Shown here one piece after another: positions 33,372 to 41,869 of a stretch of 64,000 bases of DNA. Source of the DNA: GJ-E10 sp035625725 (GTDB lineage: Bacteria; Pseudomonadota; Gammaproteobacteria; Burkholderiales; Burkholderiaceae_F); NCBI GenBank assembly GCA_035625725.1, contig DASPPB010000085.1, forward strand, positions 46,913-110,912, written 5' to 3'. Numbering within the stretch: position 1 is the stretch's first letter; every line of letters starts with the position of its first letter. Below the pieces are notes generated by a model. The model was not told where the DNA came from. It was given only the letters and a program-made list of their open reading frames with translations, and did not search any database. The translations under genes were made by a program, and so were the position numbers.

Positions 33372-34613
33372 TTAGCTGCGGTAGTCGGCATTAATCGAAA
33401 CGTAATCGTGCGAGAGGTCGCAGGTCCATATCCTTGCCGCCGATGCGCCGCGCCCGAGGTCCACCCGTACCACGATCTCCGCGGCCCGCATGACGCGCTG
33501 GCCGTCTTCCTCCCGATAGTCGGCGTGACGCCCGCCGTTGCTGGCGACCGGCACCTCGTTGAGGTACAGCTGCACCGCGTTGCAGTCCAGATCGGCAACC
33601 GCCGCGTTGCCGATGGCCGCCAGAATGCGGCCCAGATTGGGATCGGAGGCGAAAAATGCCGTCTTGACCAGCGGCGAACGCGCGATGGCGTCGGCCACCG
33701 CGCGGGCCTCTTGTTCGTTGCGGGCGCGCTCGACCGCGATTTCGATGAACTTGGTTGCGCCCTCGCCGTCACGAACGATCGCTTGGGCCAGCCACAGAGC
33801 CACGTCGCTCAGAGCGCGCTCGAGCGCCGCGTAGCGCGGATCCTCCGTCGACGCGATCGCGGGCATCGGCGCCTGCCCGCTGGCGATGAGCACGAAGGCG
33901 TCGTTGGTCGACGTGTCGCCGTCCACACAGATGCGGTTAAATGACGCGTCGGCGACCCGGTGCACCAGGGTCTGCAGCAACGCGGGGGCAACCGGCGCGT
34001 CCGTGGCAACATAACCCAGCATGGTCGCCATGTTGGGGTTGATCATGCCCGAGCCCTTGGCCATGCCCGTGACGGTCACCGTGCACGGGCCAAGTCGCAG
34101 CTGGCACGAGCGTGCCTTGGGGACCGTATCGGTCGTCATGATTGCCTCGGCGGCCGCCGGCCACTGATCGGGCGCGAGGCGGGCCGCAGCCTGCGGCAAG
34201 CCCGCAAGCAGGCGCTCAAGCGGCAGCGGCTCCATGATCACCCCGGTAGAAAACGGCAGGACCTGTTGCGGCTCGCATCCGAGCAGCGCCGCGGCCGAGG
34301 CGCAGCTGCGTCGGGCCGCCTCGATGCCGCTGGCCCCGGTTCCGGCGTTCGCGCAGCCCGTATTTACGACCAGCACCCGGATGGGCGAGCCCAGCGATTG
34401 CGCCCGCGCGAGGTGCTCGCGGGCCACGATCACGGGTGCCGCGCAAAACCGGTTGCGCGTGAACACGGCCGCGACCTGTGCTTGCGCCGCGAGACGCACC
34501 AATACAAGGTCCTTGCGGCCTGGTTTGCGAATCTCGGCCTGCGCCCAGCCCAGCTCGACGCCGGCTACGGGATGCAACTCGCCGGCGCGCGCAACTTCCA
34601 GGTTCACCGCCAT
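33372..34613 (-). CDS. argJ: Ornithine acetyltransferase / N-acetylglutamate synthase ArgJ
   Basis: Recycles the acetyl group in arginine synthesis by transfer from acetylornithine to glutamate. The 413-residue precursor starts at ATG 34613 (MAVNLEVARAGELHPVAGVELG). The self-cleavage site is in KGSGMINPNMATMLGY, with the threonine of ATML becoming the N-terminal nucleophile of the beta chain. Oxyanion-hole and substrate motifs (NTGCANAGTG, VDGDTSTNDAF) are intact. Whether the enzyme is bifunctional or only transfers from acetylornithine cannot be told from sequence. It follows secA on the minus strand after 46 bases. Confidence 0.96.
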   Translation of the reverse strand: MAVNLEVARAGELHPVAGVELGWAQAEIRKPGRKDLVLVRLAAQAQVAAVFTRNRFCAAPVIVAREHLARAQSLGSPIRVLVVNTGCANAGTGASGIEAARRSCASAAALLGCEPQQVLPFSTGVIMEPLPLERLLAGLPQAAARLAPDQWPAAAEAIMTTDTVPKARSCQLRLGPCTVTVTGMAKGSGMINPNMATMLGYVATDAPVAPALLQTLVHRVADASFNRICVDGDTSTNDAFVLIASGQAPMPAIASTEDPRYAALERALSDVALWLAQAIVRDGEGATKFIEIAVERARNEQEARAVADAIARSPLVKTAFFASDPNLGRILAAIGNAAVADLDCNAVQLYLNEVPVASNGGRHADYREEDGQRVMRAAEIVVRVDLGRGASAARIWTCDLSHDYVSINADYRS

Positions 34614-34659
34614 CACGCCTTCCCTTCCGTTGCCCCGCCCGGGTCCTGCGCTCGGCAGC

Positions 34660-37461
34660 CTAGGCGATCTTGCCGTGACATTGCTTGTACTTCTTTCCAC
34701 TGCCGCAGGGACAGGGGTCGTTGCGCCCCACTTTTCCGCCGGGGCGGCGAAACGGCTGTTGGGGCTGCGCCGGCCGCGGCGGCGCTTCCAAGGCAACGGC
34801 CACCTCCGAGGACTCGTCTTGAGCCTCCTCGGCAGCCGCCAGTGCGGCCGCCGGACCGAAATCGGCGTGCTGCGCTTGCGCCCGCTCGACACGCCGCTCG
34901 GCCTCGAGCTCGATGCGCTGTTCGGTGCGCTCGATTTCCTCGGGCGACTGGATGCGCACGTTCATCAAGATGCGCACCACCTCGGAGCGCACGCGATCGA
35001 TGAGCGTGCCGAACAGCTCGAAAGACTCCCGCTTGTATTCCTGTTTGGGTTGCTTTTGCGCGTAGCCGCGAAGGTGAATGCCTTGACGCAGGTGGTCGAG
35101 CGCGGCCAGGTGCTCGCGCCACTGTTGGTCAAGCGTGTTGAGCATGATCGAGCGCTCGAAGCCCGAAAACGCGACCCGGTCAACGTTCGCGAGCTTGGCC
35201 TCGTAGGCGGAGTCCGCGGCGGCCAGCACCCGTTGCACCACGTCGGCGTCGTTGATCTGGGACTCCTGCTGCAGCCACTGCGCCACGGGCAACGTGAGTT
35301 GCCAGTCATCGGCGAGGGCCCGCTCAAGACCGGCGACGTCCCAGGACTCCTCCATCGCGTTCTCGGGTATGAATCCACGCACCAGATCGGTGAAAAATCC
35401 CCGGCGCAGGTTGACCACCATGTCGTTCACGTCGGTGGCTTCGAGGATATCGTTGCGCAGACGGTAGATTTCCTTGCGCTGGTCGTTGGCCACGTCGTCG
35501 TACTCGAGCAGCTGCTTGCGGATATCGAAGTTGCGCGCCTCGACCTTGCGCTGCGCCGTTTCGATCGCACGGCTGACCATGCCCGCCTCAATGGCCTCGC
35601 CTTCGGGCATGTTGAGCTTGTCCATGATCATGCGCATGCGGTCGCCCGCGAATATGCGCAAGAGCGGATCTTCCATCGACAGATAAAAGCGCGACTCGCC
35701 CGGATCGCCTTGCCGGCCGGAGCGGCCGCGGAGCTGATTGTCGATCCGGCGCGATTCGTGACGCTCGGAACCAATGATCTTCAGTCCGCCGGCGGCAACG
35801 ACCTGGTCGTGCAACTGTTGCCAGCCGCCGCGCAGGGCGGCCACCCGCTGCTCCTCGGCCTGCGGATCGGCAATGCTGCCTTGCGCATCGAGCACGCGCC
35901 CGAGTTCGATTTGCTTCTCGACGTTGCCGCCCAGGACGATGTCGGTGCCGCGGCCCGCCATGTTGGTTGCGATCGTGATGACGCCCGGTCGGCCCGCCTC
36001 GGCAACGATCTCGGCCTCTTTGGCGTGCTGCTTGGCATTGAGGACCTGGTGCTCGAGCTTCTCCTTGCGCAGCAGTTGGGAGATCACCTCCGAGTTTTCG
36101 ATCGACGTCGTTCCGACCAGAACCGGCTGACCGCGCGCATGGCATTCGCGAATGTCCCCCAGGATCGCCTGATACTTCTCACGCACCGTGCGGTAGACCT
36201 TGTCTTGCTGATCCGCGCGGACCATGGGCCGATGCGTGGGGATGACGACCGTTTCGAGACGATAAATCTCCTGAAACTCGTAGGCCTCGGTATCGGCCGT
36301 TCCGGTCATGCCGGCGAGCTTCTTGTACATCCGAAAATAGTTCTGGAAGGTGATCGAGGCCAGCGTCTGGTTTTCTTGCTGGACCGCGACCTCTTCCTTG
36401 GCCTCAACGGCCTGGTGCAAACCCTCGGACCAGCGCCGCCCGGGCATCAGCCGACCCGTGAACTCGTCGACGATCACCACCTGCCCGTTTTGGACGACGT
36501 ACTGCTGATCGCGATGAAACAGGTGGTGTGCGCGCAACGCCGCGTTCAAGTGGTGCATGAGCACGATGTTGTGCGGCGCGTACAGGCTTTCGCCGTCGGA
36601 CAGCAGCCCCCGGCGCGTGAGGATCTGTTCGATGTGCTCGTGCCCCAACTCGGAGATGTGGATCTGGTGCTGCTTCTCATCGACCCAGAAGTCGCCGGGG
36701 GCCTGCTCGTCGGCTTGCCGTGTCAACAGGGGTGGGATCTCGTTGACGCGCCGATACATCTCCGTGTTGTCCTCGGCCGGCCCCGAGATGATGAGAGGGG
36801 TACGCGCCTCGTCAATCAGAATCGAGTCGACCTCGTCGACGATGGCGTACTGCAGACCGCGCTGGCGCCGGTCTTCGATGCGGTACTCCATGTTGTCGCG
36901 CAGATAATCGAAGCCGAACTCGTTGTTCGTGCCGTAGGTAATGTCGGCTGCGTAGGCGGCGTGCTTGTCGGCAGTGGACTGTTGCGTGAGCACGACGCCG
37001 ACGTTGAGTCCCAGAAAGTGATACACGCGCCCCATCCACTGGGCGTCGCGGCTCGCCAAATAGTCATTTACGGTCACGAGATGCACGCCCTTGCCGGGCA
37101 GCGCATTGAGGTAGATGGGCAAAGTCGCTGTGAGCGTCTTGCCCTCCCCCGTGCGCATTTCGGCTATCTTTCCGTCGTGCAACACCATTCCGCCCACGAG
37201 CTGGACGTCGAAGTGGCGCATACCCAGCGTGCGGCGCGCGGCCTCGCGAACCACGGCGAAGGCCTCGGGCAACAACGCATCGAGCGTCTCGCCTTGCGCC
37301 AGGCGCCCCCGAAACTCGGTCGTTTTGGCCCCGAGCTGTGCGTCCGAAAGGGGCGTCACCGACGCCTCCAGAGAGTTGATGTTCGCCACCACGTGCTCGT
37401 ACTGCTTGAGCAGTCGTTGGTTGCGACTTCCAAAGATGCGGGTCAGCAGTGCCGGGAACAT
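34660..37461 (-). CDS. secA: Preprotein translocase ATPase SecA
   Basis: The motor of Sec-dependent secretion, 933 residues from ATG 37461 (MFPALLTRIFGSRNQRLLKQYE). Present are Walker A MRTGEGKTL, the DEVDSILIDEARTPLIISG DEAD-box region, NMAGRGTDIVLGGNVE in NBD2 and the scaffold/wing domains. The C-terminal SEC-C zinc motif is CPCGSGKKYKQCHG, for SecB binding. The length is slightly above the E. coli protein because of an alanine/glutamate-rich stretch before the zinc tail. The gene has its own TATAAT about 120 bases upstream. Confidence 0.98.
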   Translation of the reverse strand: MFPALLTRIFGSRNQRLLKQYEHVVANINSLEASVTPLSDAQLGAKTTEFRGRLAQGETLDALLPEAFAVVREAARRTLGMRHFDVQLVGGMVLHDGKIAEMRTGEGKTLTATLPIYLNALPGKGVHLVTVNDYLASRDAQWMGRVYHFLGLNVGVVLTQQSTADKHAAYAADITYGTNNEFGFDYLRDNMEYRIEDRRQRGLQYAIVDEVDSILIDEARTPLIISGPAEDNTEMYRRVNEIPPLLTRQADEQAPGDFWVDEKQHQIHISELGHEHIEQILTRRGLLSDGESLYAPHNIVLMHHLNAALRAHHLFHRDQQYVVQNGQVVIVDEFTGRLMPGRRWSEGLHQAVEAKEEVAVQQENQTLASITFQNYFRMYKKLAGMTGTADTEAYEFQEIYRLETVVIPTHRPMVRADQQDKVYRTVREKYQAILGDIRECHARGQPVLVGTTSIENSEVISQLLRKEKLEHQVLNAKQHAKEAEIVAEAGRPGVITIATNMAGRGTDIVLGGNVEKQIELGRVLDAQGSIADPQAEEQRVAALRGGWQQLHDQVVAAGGLKIIGSERHESRRIDNQLRGRSGRQGDPGESRFYLSMEDPLLRIFAGDRMRMIMDKLNMPEGEAIEAGMVSRAIETAQRKVEARNFDIRKQLLEYDDVANDQRKEIYRLRNDILEATDVNDMVVNLRRGFFTDLVRGFIPENAMEESWDVAGLERALADDWQLTLPVAQWLQQESQINDADVVQRVLAAADSAYEAKLANVDRVAFSGFERSIMLNTLDQQWREHLAALDHLRQGIHLRGYAQKQPKQEYKRESFELFGTLIDRVRSEVVRILMNVRIQSPEEIERTEQRIELEAERRVERAQAQHADFGPAAALAAAEEAQDESSEVAVALEAPPRPAQPQQPFRRPGGKVGRNDPCPCGSGKKYKQCHGKIA

Positions 37462-37582
37462 CAGGGGGCGGGCAGCGTCGTGGCCAAAGCGGTTAAGGGC
37501 GCGGCCCAAGGCGCGCACCGTAGGGCGCCGCGGCACGCGCGCGCAGGCAATCGGGCGGGCCGTTAAGGCAGCAAACTACGAA

Positions 37583-37588
37583 ATTATA
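37583..37588 (-). promoter_or_regulatory. Likely -10 element for secA
   Basis: TATAAT on the minus strand, about 122 bases before the secA ATG, in an otherwise GC-rich spacer behind the M23 peptidase gene. The -35 region is poor. Confidence 0.4.
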
Positions 37589-37632
37589 ATGCGGCGCCAA
37601 ACAAGCCGCCGCGCGCCCTTCTTATATGTTCT

Positions 37633-38724
37633 TTATTGAGGCGCGGTAGCTTCGGGCGCTGGCACCGAAGCCGTAAGGACGGCATCGGTGGGGGCAGGCG
37701 CCGCGGGGGCGGGCAAATTTGCCGCCGTGGGCGCGCTCTCCGAGCTCGATGCGCTGGCCGGGATTGCCGCGGGCACCGGGCGCGCAGACGCAACCGGCAC
37801 GCGGGCCGCGGGCCGCAGCGACGCGAGGTAGCGGGACGGATTTTGCGGCACTCCGTTCACGTGGACTTCAAAGTGCAGGTGCGGGCCCGTCGAGCGTCCG
37901 GTTGTTCCGACTTCGGCAATTTTCTGACCCTTGCGCACGAAGTCGCCGTTCTTCACCAGAATGCGGCTTGCGTGCGCGTACATGGTGGAGAGGCCCTTGC
38001 CGTGATCGATTTCCACCCGGTTGCCAAAATCCGGATGGTGTTCGGCGCCCACCACCACGCCACCGGCAGCGGCAAAGATCGGAGTGCCCACGGGTGCGGC
38101 GAAATCCACACCAGAGTGCATCGTCCACTGCCCCGTAAACGGATCGTTGCGCATGCCGTAGCCCGAACCGATGAAACCCTCGATCAGGGGCGTACCGTGC
38201 GGAAGCAGCGCGTCGCGTGCCACGTTGGCCACGAGCTCCGACTCGACCACATCCATGAAATCGGCGCGCTGCTCCAGACTCTGGCCGACACGGGTGACTT
38301 GCGCCTGCAGCTCCTGCAGCGACAGCGGCCGCGCGTCGGCTGTCATCGGTCCGCCCCGACCGGGGAGCTCGCGGAAATTGAATTCCTCGGGCCGGATTCC
38401 GGCGAGCTTCGATACCCGCTCGCCCAGGGCATCCAGACGCAGCAACCGCGCCTGCACGTCGCCCAACATCTTGGCCATTGCAGTGACATTGTTTTGTACG
38501 TATTGCGCGTTGCGCTCTGCCTGGTCGCGCATCACCAGGGACACGAGGCTTTGTACCGCGGGCACTTCGGCGTCGGCGGCAAGGCGAAACACCAGCGCAA
38601 AGAGGCCTGCGACCGCTGCCATAATGAGCAAGCTGAAGGCGACGACGAGAGCCGTCAAGCGCATCCGCGTGAGGCTCAGGGTGCGTGCTTTCGATAGCCG
38701 TCGGTCTACGAAAATGATCTGCAA
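37633..38724 (-). CDS. M23 family murein endopeptidase (membrane-anchored)
   Basis: A 363-residue LytM-type peptidase that cleaves or regulates peptidoglycan crosslinks. The proposed start is TTG 38724 (LQIIFVDRRLSKARTLSLTR) because a perfect GGAGG lies five bases upstream and no useful ATG exists; this leaves 96 bases to the divergent dciA. One N-terminal transmembrane helix (LTALVVAFSLLIMAAVAGLFALVF) precedes a coiled coil with heptad-like leucines. The catalytic domain has HSGVDFAAPVGTPIFAAAGG and GRSTGPHLHFEVHVNG, giving the H-D and HLH zinc ligands. An alanine/proline-rich tail ends it. It precedes secA as in other Burkholderiales. Confidence 0.88.
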   Translation of the reverse strand: MQIIFVDRRLSKARTLSLTRMRLTALVVAFSLLIMAAVAGLFALVFRLAADAEVPAVQSLVSLVMRDQAERNAQYVQNNVTAMAKMLGDVQARLLRLDALGERVSKLAGIRPEEFNFRELPGRGGPMTADARPLSLQELQAQVTRVGQSLEQRADFMDVVESELVANVARDALLPHGTPLIEGFIGSGYGMRNDPFTGQWTMHSGVDFAAPVGTPIFAAAGGVVVGAEHHPDFGNRVEIDHGKGLSTMYAHASRILVKNGDFVRKGQKIAEVGTTGRSTGPHLHFEVHVNGVPQNPSRYLASLRPAARVPVASARPVPAAIPASASSSESAPTAANLPAPAAPAPTDAVLTASVPAPEATAPQ

Positions 38725-38820
38725 AACCACCTCCAAGCCACTTCCGTTGCCCAGGTCCTGGCTACTGTTTATCGGCACAGCGGCCCGGGCACCTGATACC
38801 GACGCAGGCCATCCCTTCGG

Positions 38821-39495
38821 ATGAAGCACCCGGCAAGACGCGCGGATCAGATCCTGGCGGATTGCGTCAGCGTCGCAGGCCTGCTTGGCCGTATCAAAGC
38901 AAGCCGCGAAGCCGCAAGAATCATCGCGCCCATCTGTGCCGAGATCGCACCGGATTTCGATCCATTTCGGCCCGGCAGCTGCGATCTTCGCGAACGCGAG
39001 TTGCGAATCTGGCTACGGTCCAGCGCCCAGTCGACCAAGCTGCGCCAAGCAACACCGCGACTGCTTACGGCCCTGCAGCGTCACGGGCTCGAAGTTAACG
39101 AAATCAAGGTTGGCGTTCAACCGCGCAAGGTACGCGAAAGCGCGCGCAACGATGCCCCAAATAGCGCGGCGTTGCCCCAAGATGAGGCACTGGGCGCAAG
39201 GGCAACACAGTCGACCTACACCAGTGGACTTGCTTTCGCAAGGAAGCTAGCGCTCACACTCCAGGATTCTGCCTTGCGCCGCGCAGCGCAGGCGCTAGGC
39301 CGTGCGATGGATGCCAAGTTAGCCCGAATGCGCGAGCTAAATCAGCCGTTTGACAAGCAGGATCGAAAAGAACGCGACGCCGATGCCCAGCCCCAGGAGA
39401 AAAAGACGGCCGGCCCAACGCAGATAGCGCGCCTGCCCGCTGATGAAGTAGGCCAGAACGCAAAGCGTGACGACGGCGCCGAAGACAAACAGTAG
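38821..39495 (+). CDS. dciA: DciA family helicase-recruiting protein (DUF721) with extended tail
   Basis: DciA recruits the replicative helicase DnaB in bacteria without DnaC. Residues ~1-110 contain the DUF721 core: RELRIWLRSSAQSTKLRQATPRLLTALQRHGLEVNEIKVGVQP. Residues ~140-170 are an alanine-rich helix. From about residue 173 the tail is very hydrophilic (KQDRKERDADAQPQEKK) and is encoded antisense to a small membrane-protein gene, so it may be a passive extension. The ATG at 38821 gives 224 residues. It is divergent from the M23 gene and convergent with lpxC. Confidence 0.8.
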   Translation: MKHPARRADQILADCVSVAGLLGRIKASREAARIIAPICAEIAPDFDPFRPGSCDLRERELRIWLRSSAQSTKLRQATPRLLTALQRHGLEVNEIKVGVQPRKVRESARNDAPNSAALPQDEALGARATQSTYTSGLAFARKLALTLQDSALRRAAQALGRAMDAKLARMRELNQPFDKQDRKERDADAQPQEKKTAGPTQIARLPADEVGQNAKRDDGAEDKQ

Positions 39496-39507
39496 GGCGC
39501 GGAACAT
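39337..39507 (-). CDS. Small two-helix membrane protein downstream of lpxC
   Basis: A 56-residue protein, start ATG 39507, only 12 bases after the lpxC stop. It begins MFRALLFVFGAVVTLCVLAY and continues FISGQARYLRWAGRLFLLGL, then GIGVAFFSILLVKRLI. Two hydrophobic helices flank a basic, aromatic turn (GQARYLRWAGR). I recall similar short membrane proteins behind lpxC in Burkholderia. Its whole coding region but the first 12 bases lies antisense to the dciA tail. No strong ribosome-binding site is visible, so coupling to lpxC is likely. Function unknown. Confidence 0.65.
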   Translation of the reverse strand: MFRALLFVFGAVVTLCVLAYFISGQARYLRWAGRLFLLGLGIGVAFFSILLVKRLI

Positions 39508-39519
39508 CGCCCGGCTGGC

Positions 39520-40443
39520 TCAGGCAAACGCCAAGCGCTGGAACGCAGGCGGAACGGACTGCTCCTGATCAGCAAATCGTACGATGTCGTAGGCCGAGGC
39601 GTCGGCGAGCAGCGCCCGCAGCAGGCGATTGTTCATTGCATGGCCCGAACGGTGAGCGCGATACGCGCCGATGAGCGGCCGCCCAAGCAAGTAGAGGTCC
39701 CCCATCGCGTCGAGAATCTTGTGTTTGGCAAATTCGTCGCCGCTGCGCAGACCGTCGGTGTTCAATATGCGGTACTCGTCCATCACGATCGCGTTTTCAA
39801 AGCTGCCGCCCAAGGCAAGCCCGGCGGCGCGCAACGCCTCGACCTCGTTGACAAAACCAAACGTGCGTGCGCGCGCCACCGTCGTGACGTAATCGTCGCG
39901 TTCGAAGTCGACTTCCACATCCTGCGTGGTCGAGTCGATGGCAGGGTGATTGAAGTCGATCGAAAAGCGCAGCTTGAACCCGAAGTGCGGTTCGAGCCGG
40001 GCCCACTTGGCCAGGCCCCCCTGCCCCTCGCGAATCTCCACGGGTTTGAGCACACGCACAAAGCGCCGCGCCGCTGGCTGCTCGACGATGCCGGCCGAGC
40101 GGATTAGAAAGACAAAACTGGCCGCGCTGCCGTCCATGATGGGAATCTCCGGGGCATCGACGTCGACATAGCAGTTGTCGATCCCCAGCCCCGCCAGCGC
40201 GGACATGAGATGTTCGACGGTGGCGATCTTGATGCCGTCGCGCTCGAGCGTCGAGGCCATGCGCGTGTCGCCGACCGCCTGCGCGCTGGCCGCGATTTCC
40301 ACCACCGGATCGAGATCCGTGCGCCGAAACACGATTCCGGTGTCGACGGGCGCAGGGCGCAGGCGCAGTTCCACACGCGTGCCACTGTGTAGGCCGATAC
40401 CTACGGTGCGCGCAGGCGACTTGAGGGTGTGTTGGGCAATCAT
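39520..40443 (-). CDS. lpxC: UDP-3-O-acyl-N-acetylglucosamine deacetylase LpxC
   Basis: Zinc enzyme of the committed step of lipid A synthesis. The start ATG 40443 gives MIAQHTLKSPARTVGIGLHSG, matching family N-termini; 307 residues is the usual length. The zinc ligands are H in TVEHLMSAL, and H and D in KHKILDAMGDLYLLG. The catalytic histidine is in AHRSGHAMNNRL. The C-terminus lacks the E. coli LpxC-type hydrophobic degron in obvious form (ends VPPAFQRLAFA). In the usual betaproteobacterial map it follows ftsZ; here two plus-strand genes intervene. Confidence 0.97.
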   Translation of the reverse strand: MIAQHTLKSPARTVGIGLHSGTRVELRLRPAPVDTGIVFRRTDLDPVVEIAASAQAVGDTRMASTLERDGIKIATVEHLMSALAGLGIDNCYVDVDAPEIPIMDGSAASFVFLIRSAGIVEQPAARRFVRVLKPVEIREGQGGLAKWARLEPHFGFKLRFSIDFNHPAIDSTTQDVEVDFERDDYVTTVARARTFGFVNEVEALRAAGLALGGSFENAIVMDEYRILNTDGLRSGDEFAKHKILDAMGDLYLLGRPLIGAYRAHRSGHAMNNRLLRALLADASAYDIVRFADQEQSVPPAFQRLAFA

Positions 40444-40657
40444 GTCGTAGTGCGCCACAGCTCGCCTCCCGGGCGCAGCCAAAGCTCGCGCTGCAGCGGC
40501 AGGTCGCATTCTATCGTCCGGCGCACTCCCTAGGGCCCGGCAAACGGACAAAATGGGGCACGCAATCGTTTCTATGTGCAACCGTCGGCCGCGTCATCGA
40601 TGGCAAAATGCCGCATTGCCCGTCGCAGTGCCCCCCACATTTTGGGTCCTCACCGCC

Positions 40658-41848
40658 ATGTTCGTCGCCCTGTCCCGAGATCGACTGGCCCGGCTGCTGC
40701 CCACGCGGTGGCTGTTTTGCTGCGCGCTGGCCGCAATGTGGTGCCTGGCTGCCGCGCCTTGGGCGCAACCGGCGCAGACCGATACGCTGCCGCTGACGAC
40801 GACCGCTCGGCTGCTTGCTGGAGTCGACCCAGGAAGCAACGATCCCGCAGTGGGGCAGATCACTTCGAGCGAGGCCTGGCAGCAGCACCGCAAGGCGGCT
40901 CGCGCGGGCGCGCGGCAGCTAAAGACGCGGCTCGATCGCATCAACCAGTGGCAGGCTCGCTTTCTGCCTGCCGCCACGCGCGGCGGAACGCTGCTCTACC
41001 CGTTTAGCGGGCCGGATTTCATCAACGCCTATGCGCTCTTCCCAGATGCCGACACCTACGTTTTCTTTAGCCTCGAGCCCCCGGGCGAGGTCCCCCAACT
41101 CGAACGCATGCCGCCCCAGCAGCTCGCGGCGTTATTCGGCGATCTGCGCGCCGCGCTCAACGACCTGGTCGCGCTGAATTTCTTTATCACCCCCAACATG
41201 AAAGAGAACCTGCAGACGCAGGCCCTGCAGGGCACCGTGCCGGTGCTGCTGGCAATGATGGGCCTGCTCGAGTTGCGGGTCGACGCCGTCGAAGCAATGG
41301 AGGCCTGGCCGTATCGCACGCAGGCGCAACCCACGGGCAGTTCCCCCGGAGCTGGCGCGACACGCCCCGAGTTACCCGAGCAAGGCGTGCGCATCACCTT
41401 CACCAACCCGCGCACCGCCCGCCAGCAGGTTCTCGTGTACCTGTCCATCGACGTGAGCGACCGGCAGCTGCGCTACTACCCGCAGTTCTTGCCCTGGTTG
41501 CACACCTTCGAAGATCCCTCGGTATTGCTCAAATCCGCCTCGTATCTGCTGCACGGCGATCACTTCCGCGGCTTGCGCAAGCAACTCCTTGCGGACGCCC
41601 GCATCGTCGTGCAAGACGACACGGGCATTCCGTACAAGACGCTGCGCCAGGCAGGCTTTGCCATCTCGCTTTTTGGTCAGTACGAGCGGCCCGTCAAGCT
41701 CTTCGAGGGGCGCTACCAAAGCGACCTGGAAGAAGCCTACGAAAAGGCCGGCAACACCGAACCGGTGCCCTTTCCCTTTGGCTACAACTGGCGCAAGGAA
41801 GGCAAGTCCGGCGTGCTGCTCGCGCAGCGTCCGAGCGAGGTTCACTGA
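40658..41848 (+). CDS. Secreted protein of unknown function
   Basis: A 396-residue protein, ATG 40658 (MFVALSRDRLARLLPTRWL). Residues ~14-36 are a signal peptide (LFCCALAAMWCLAAAPWAQ). The mature part has no catalytic motif I recognise. A distinctive stretch is LLYPFSGPDFINAYALFPDA, followed by YVFFSLEPPGEVP; I have a vague memory of similar PFSGPDF motifs in uncharacterised secreted proteins of other phyla. Near the C-terminus are YLLHGDHFRGLRKQLLADA and FGQYERPVKLFEGRYQSDL. The fold looks globular and periplasmic. It is 22 bases upstream of the alpha/beta hydrolase, so the two form an operon oriented against the dcw cluster. Confidence 0.7.
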   Translation: MFVALSRDRLARLLPTRWLFCCALAAMWCLAAAPWAQPAQTDTLPLTTTARLLAGVDPGSNDPAVGQITSSEAWQQHRKAARAGARQLKTRLDRINQWQARFLPAATRGGTLLYPFSGPDFINAYALFPDADTYVFFSLEPPGEVPQLERMPPQQLAALFGDLRAALNDLVALNFFITPNMKENLQTQALQGTVPVLLAMMGLLELRVDAVEAMEAWPYRTQAQPTGSSPGAGATRPELPEQGVRITFTNPRTARQQVLVYLSIDVSDRQLRYYPQFLPWLHTFEDPSVLLKSASYLLHGDHFRGLRKQLLADARIVVQDDTGIPYKTLRQAGFAISLFGQYERPVKLFEGRYQSDLEEAYEKAGNTEPVPFPFGYNWRKEGKSGVLLAQRPSEVH

Positions 41849-41869
41849 CGGGCCACGCAGCGCGGCATC

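Noticed and set aside
34234..37566. 1110-codon open frame opposite secA/argJ
   Set aside because: It is the antisense of conserved secA and argJ. High GC keeps stops rare on the complementary strand, and no domain is recognisable.
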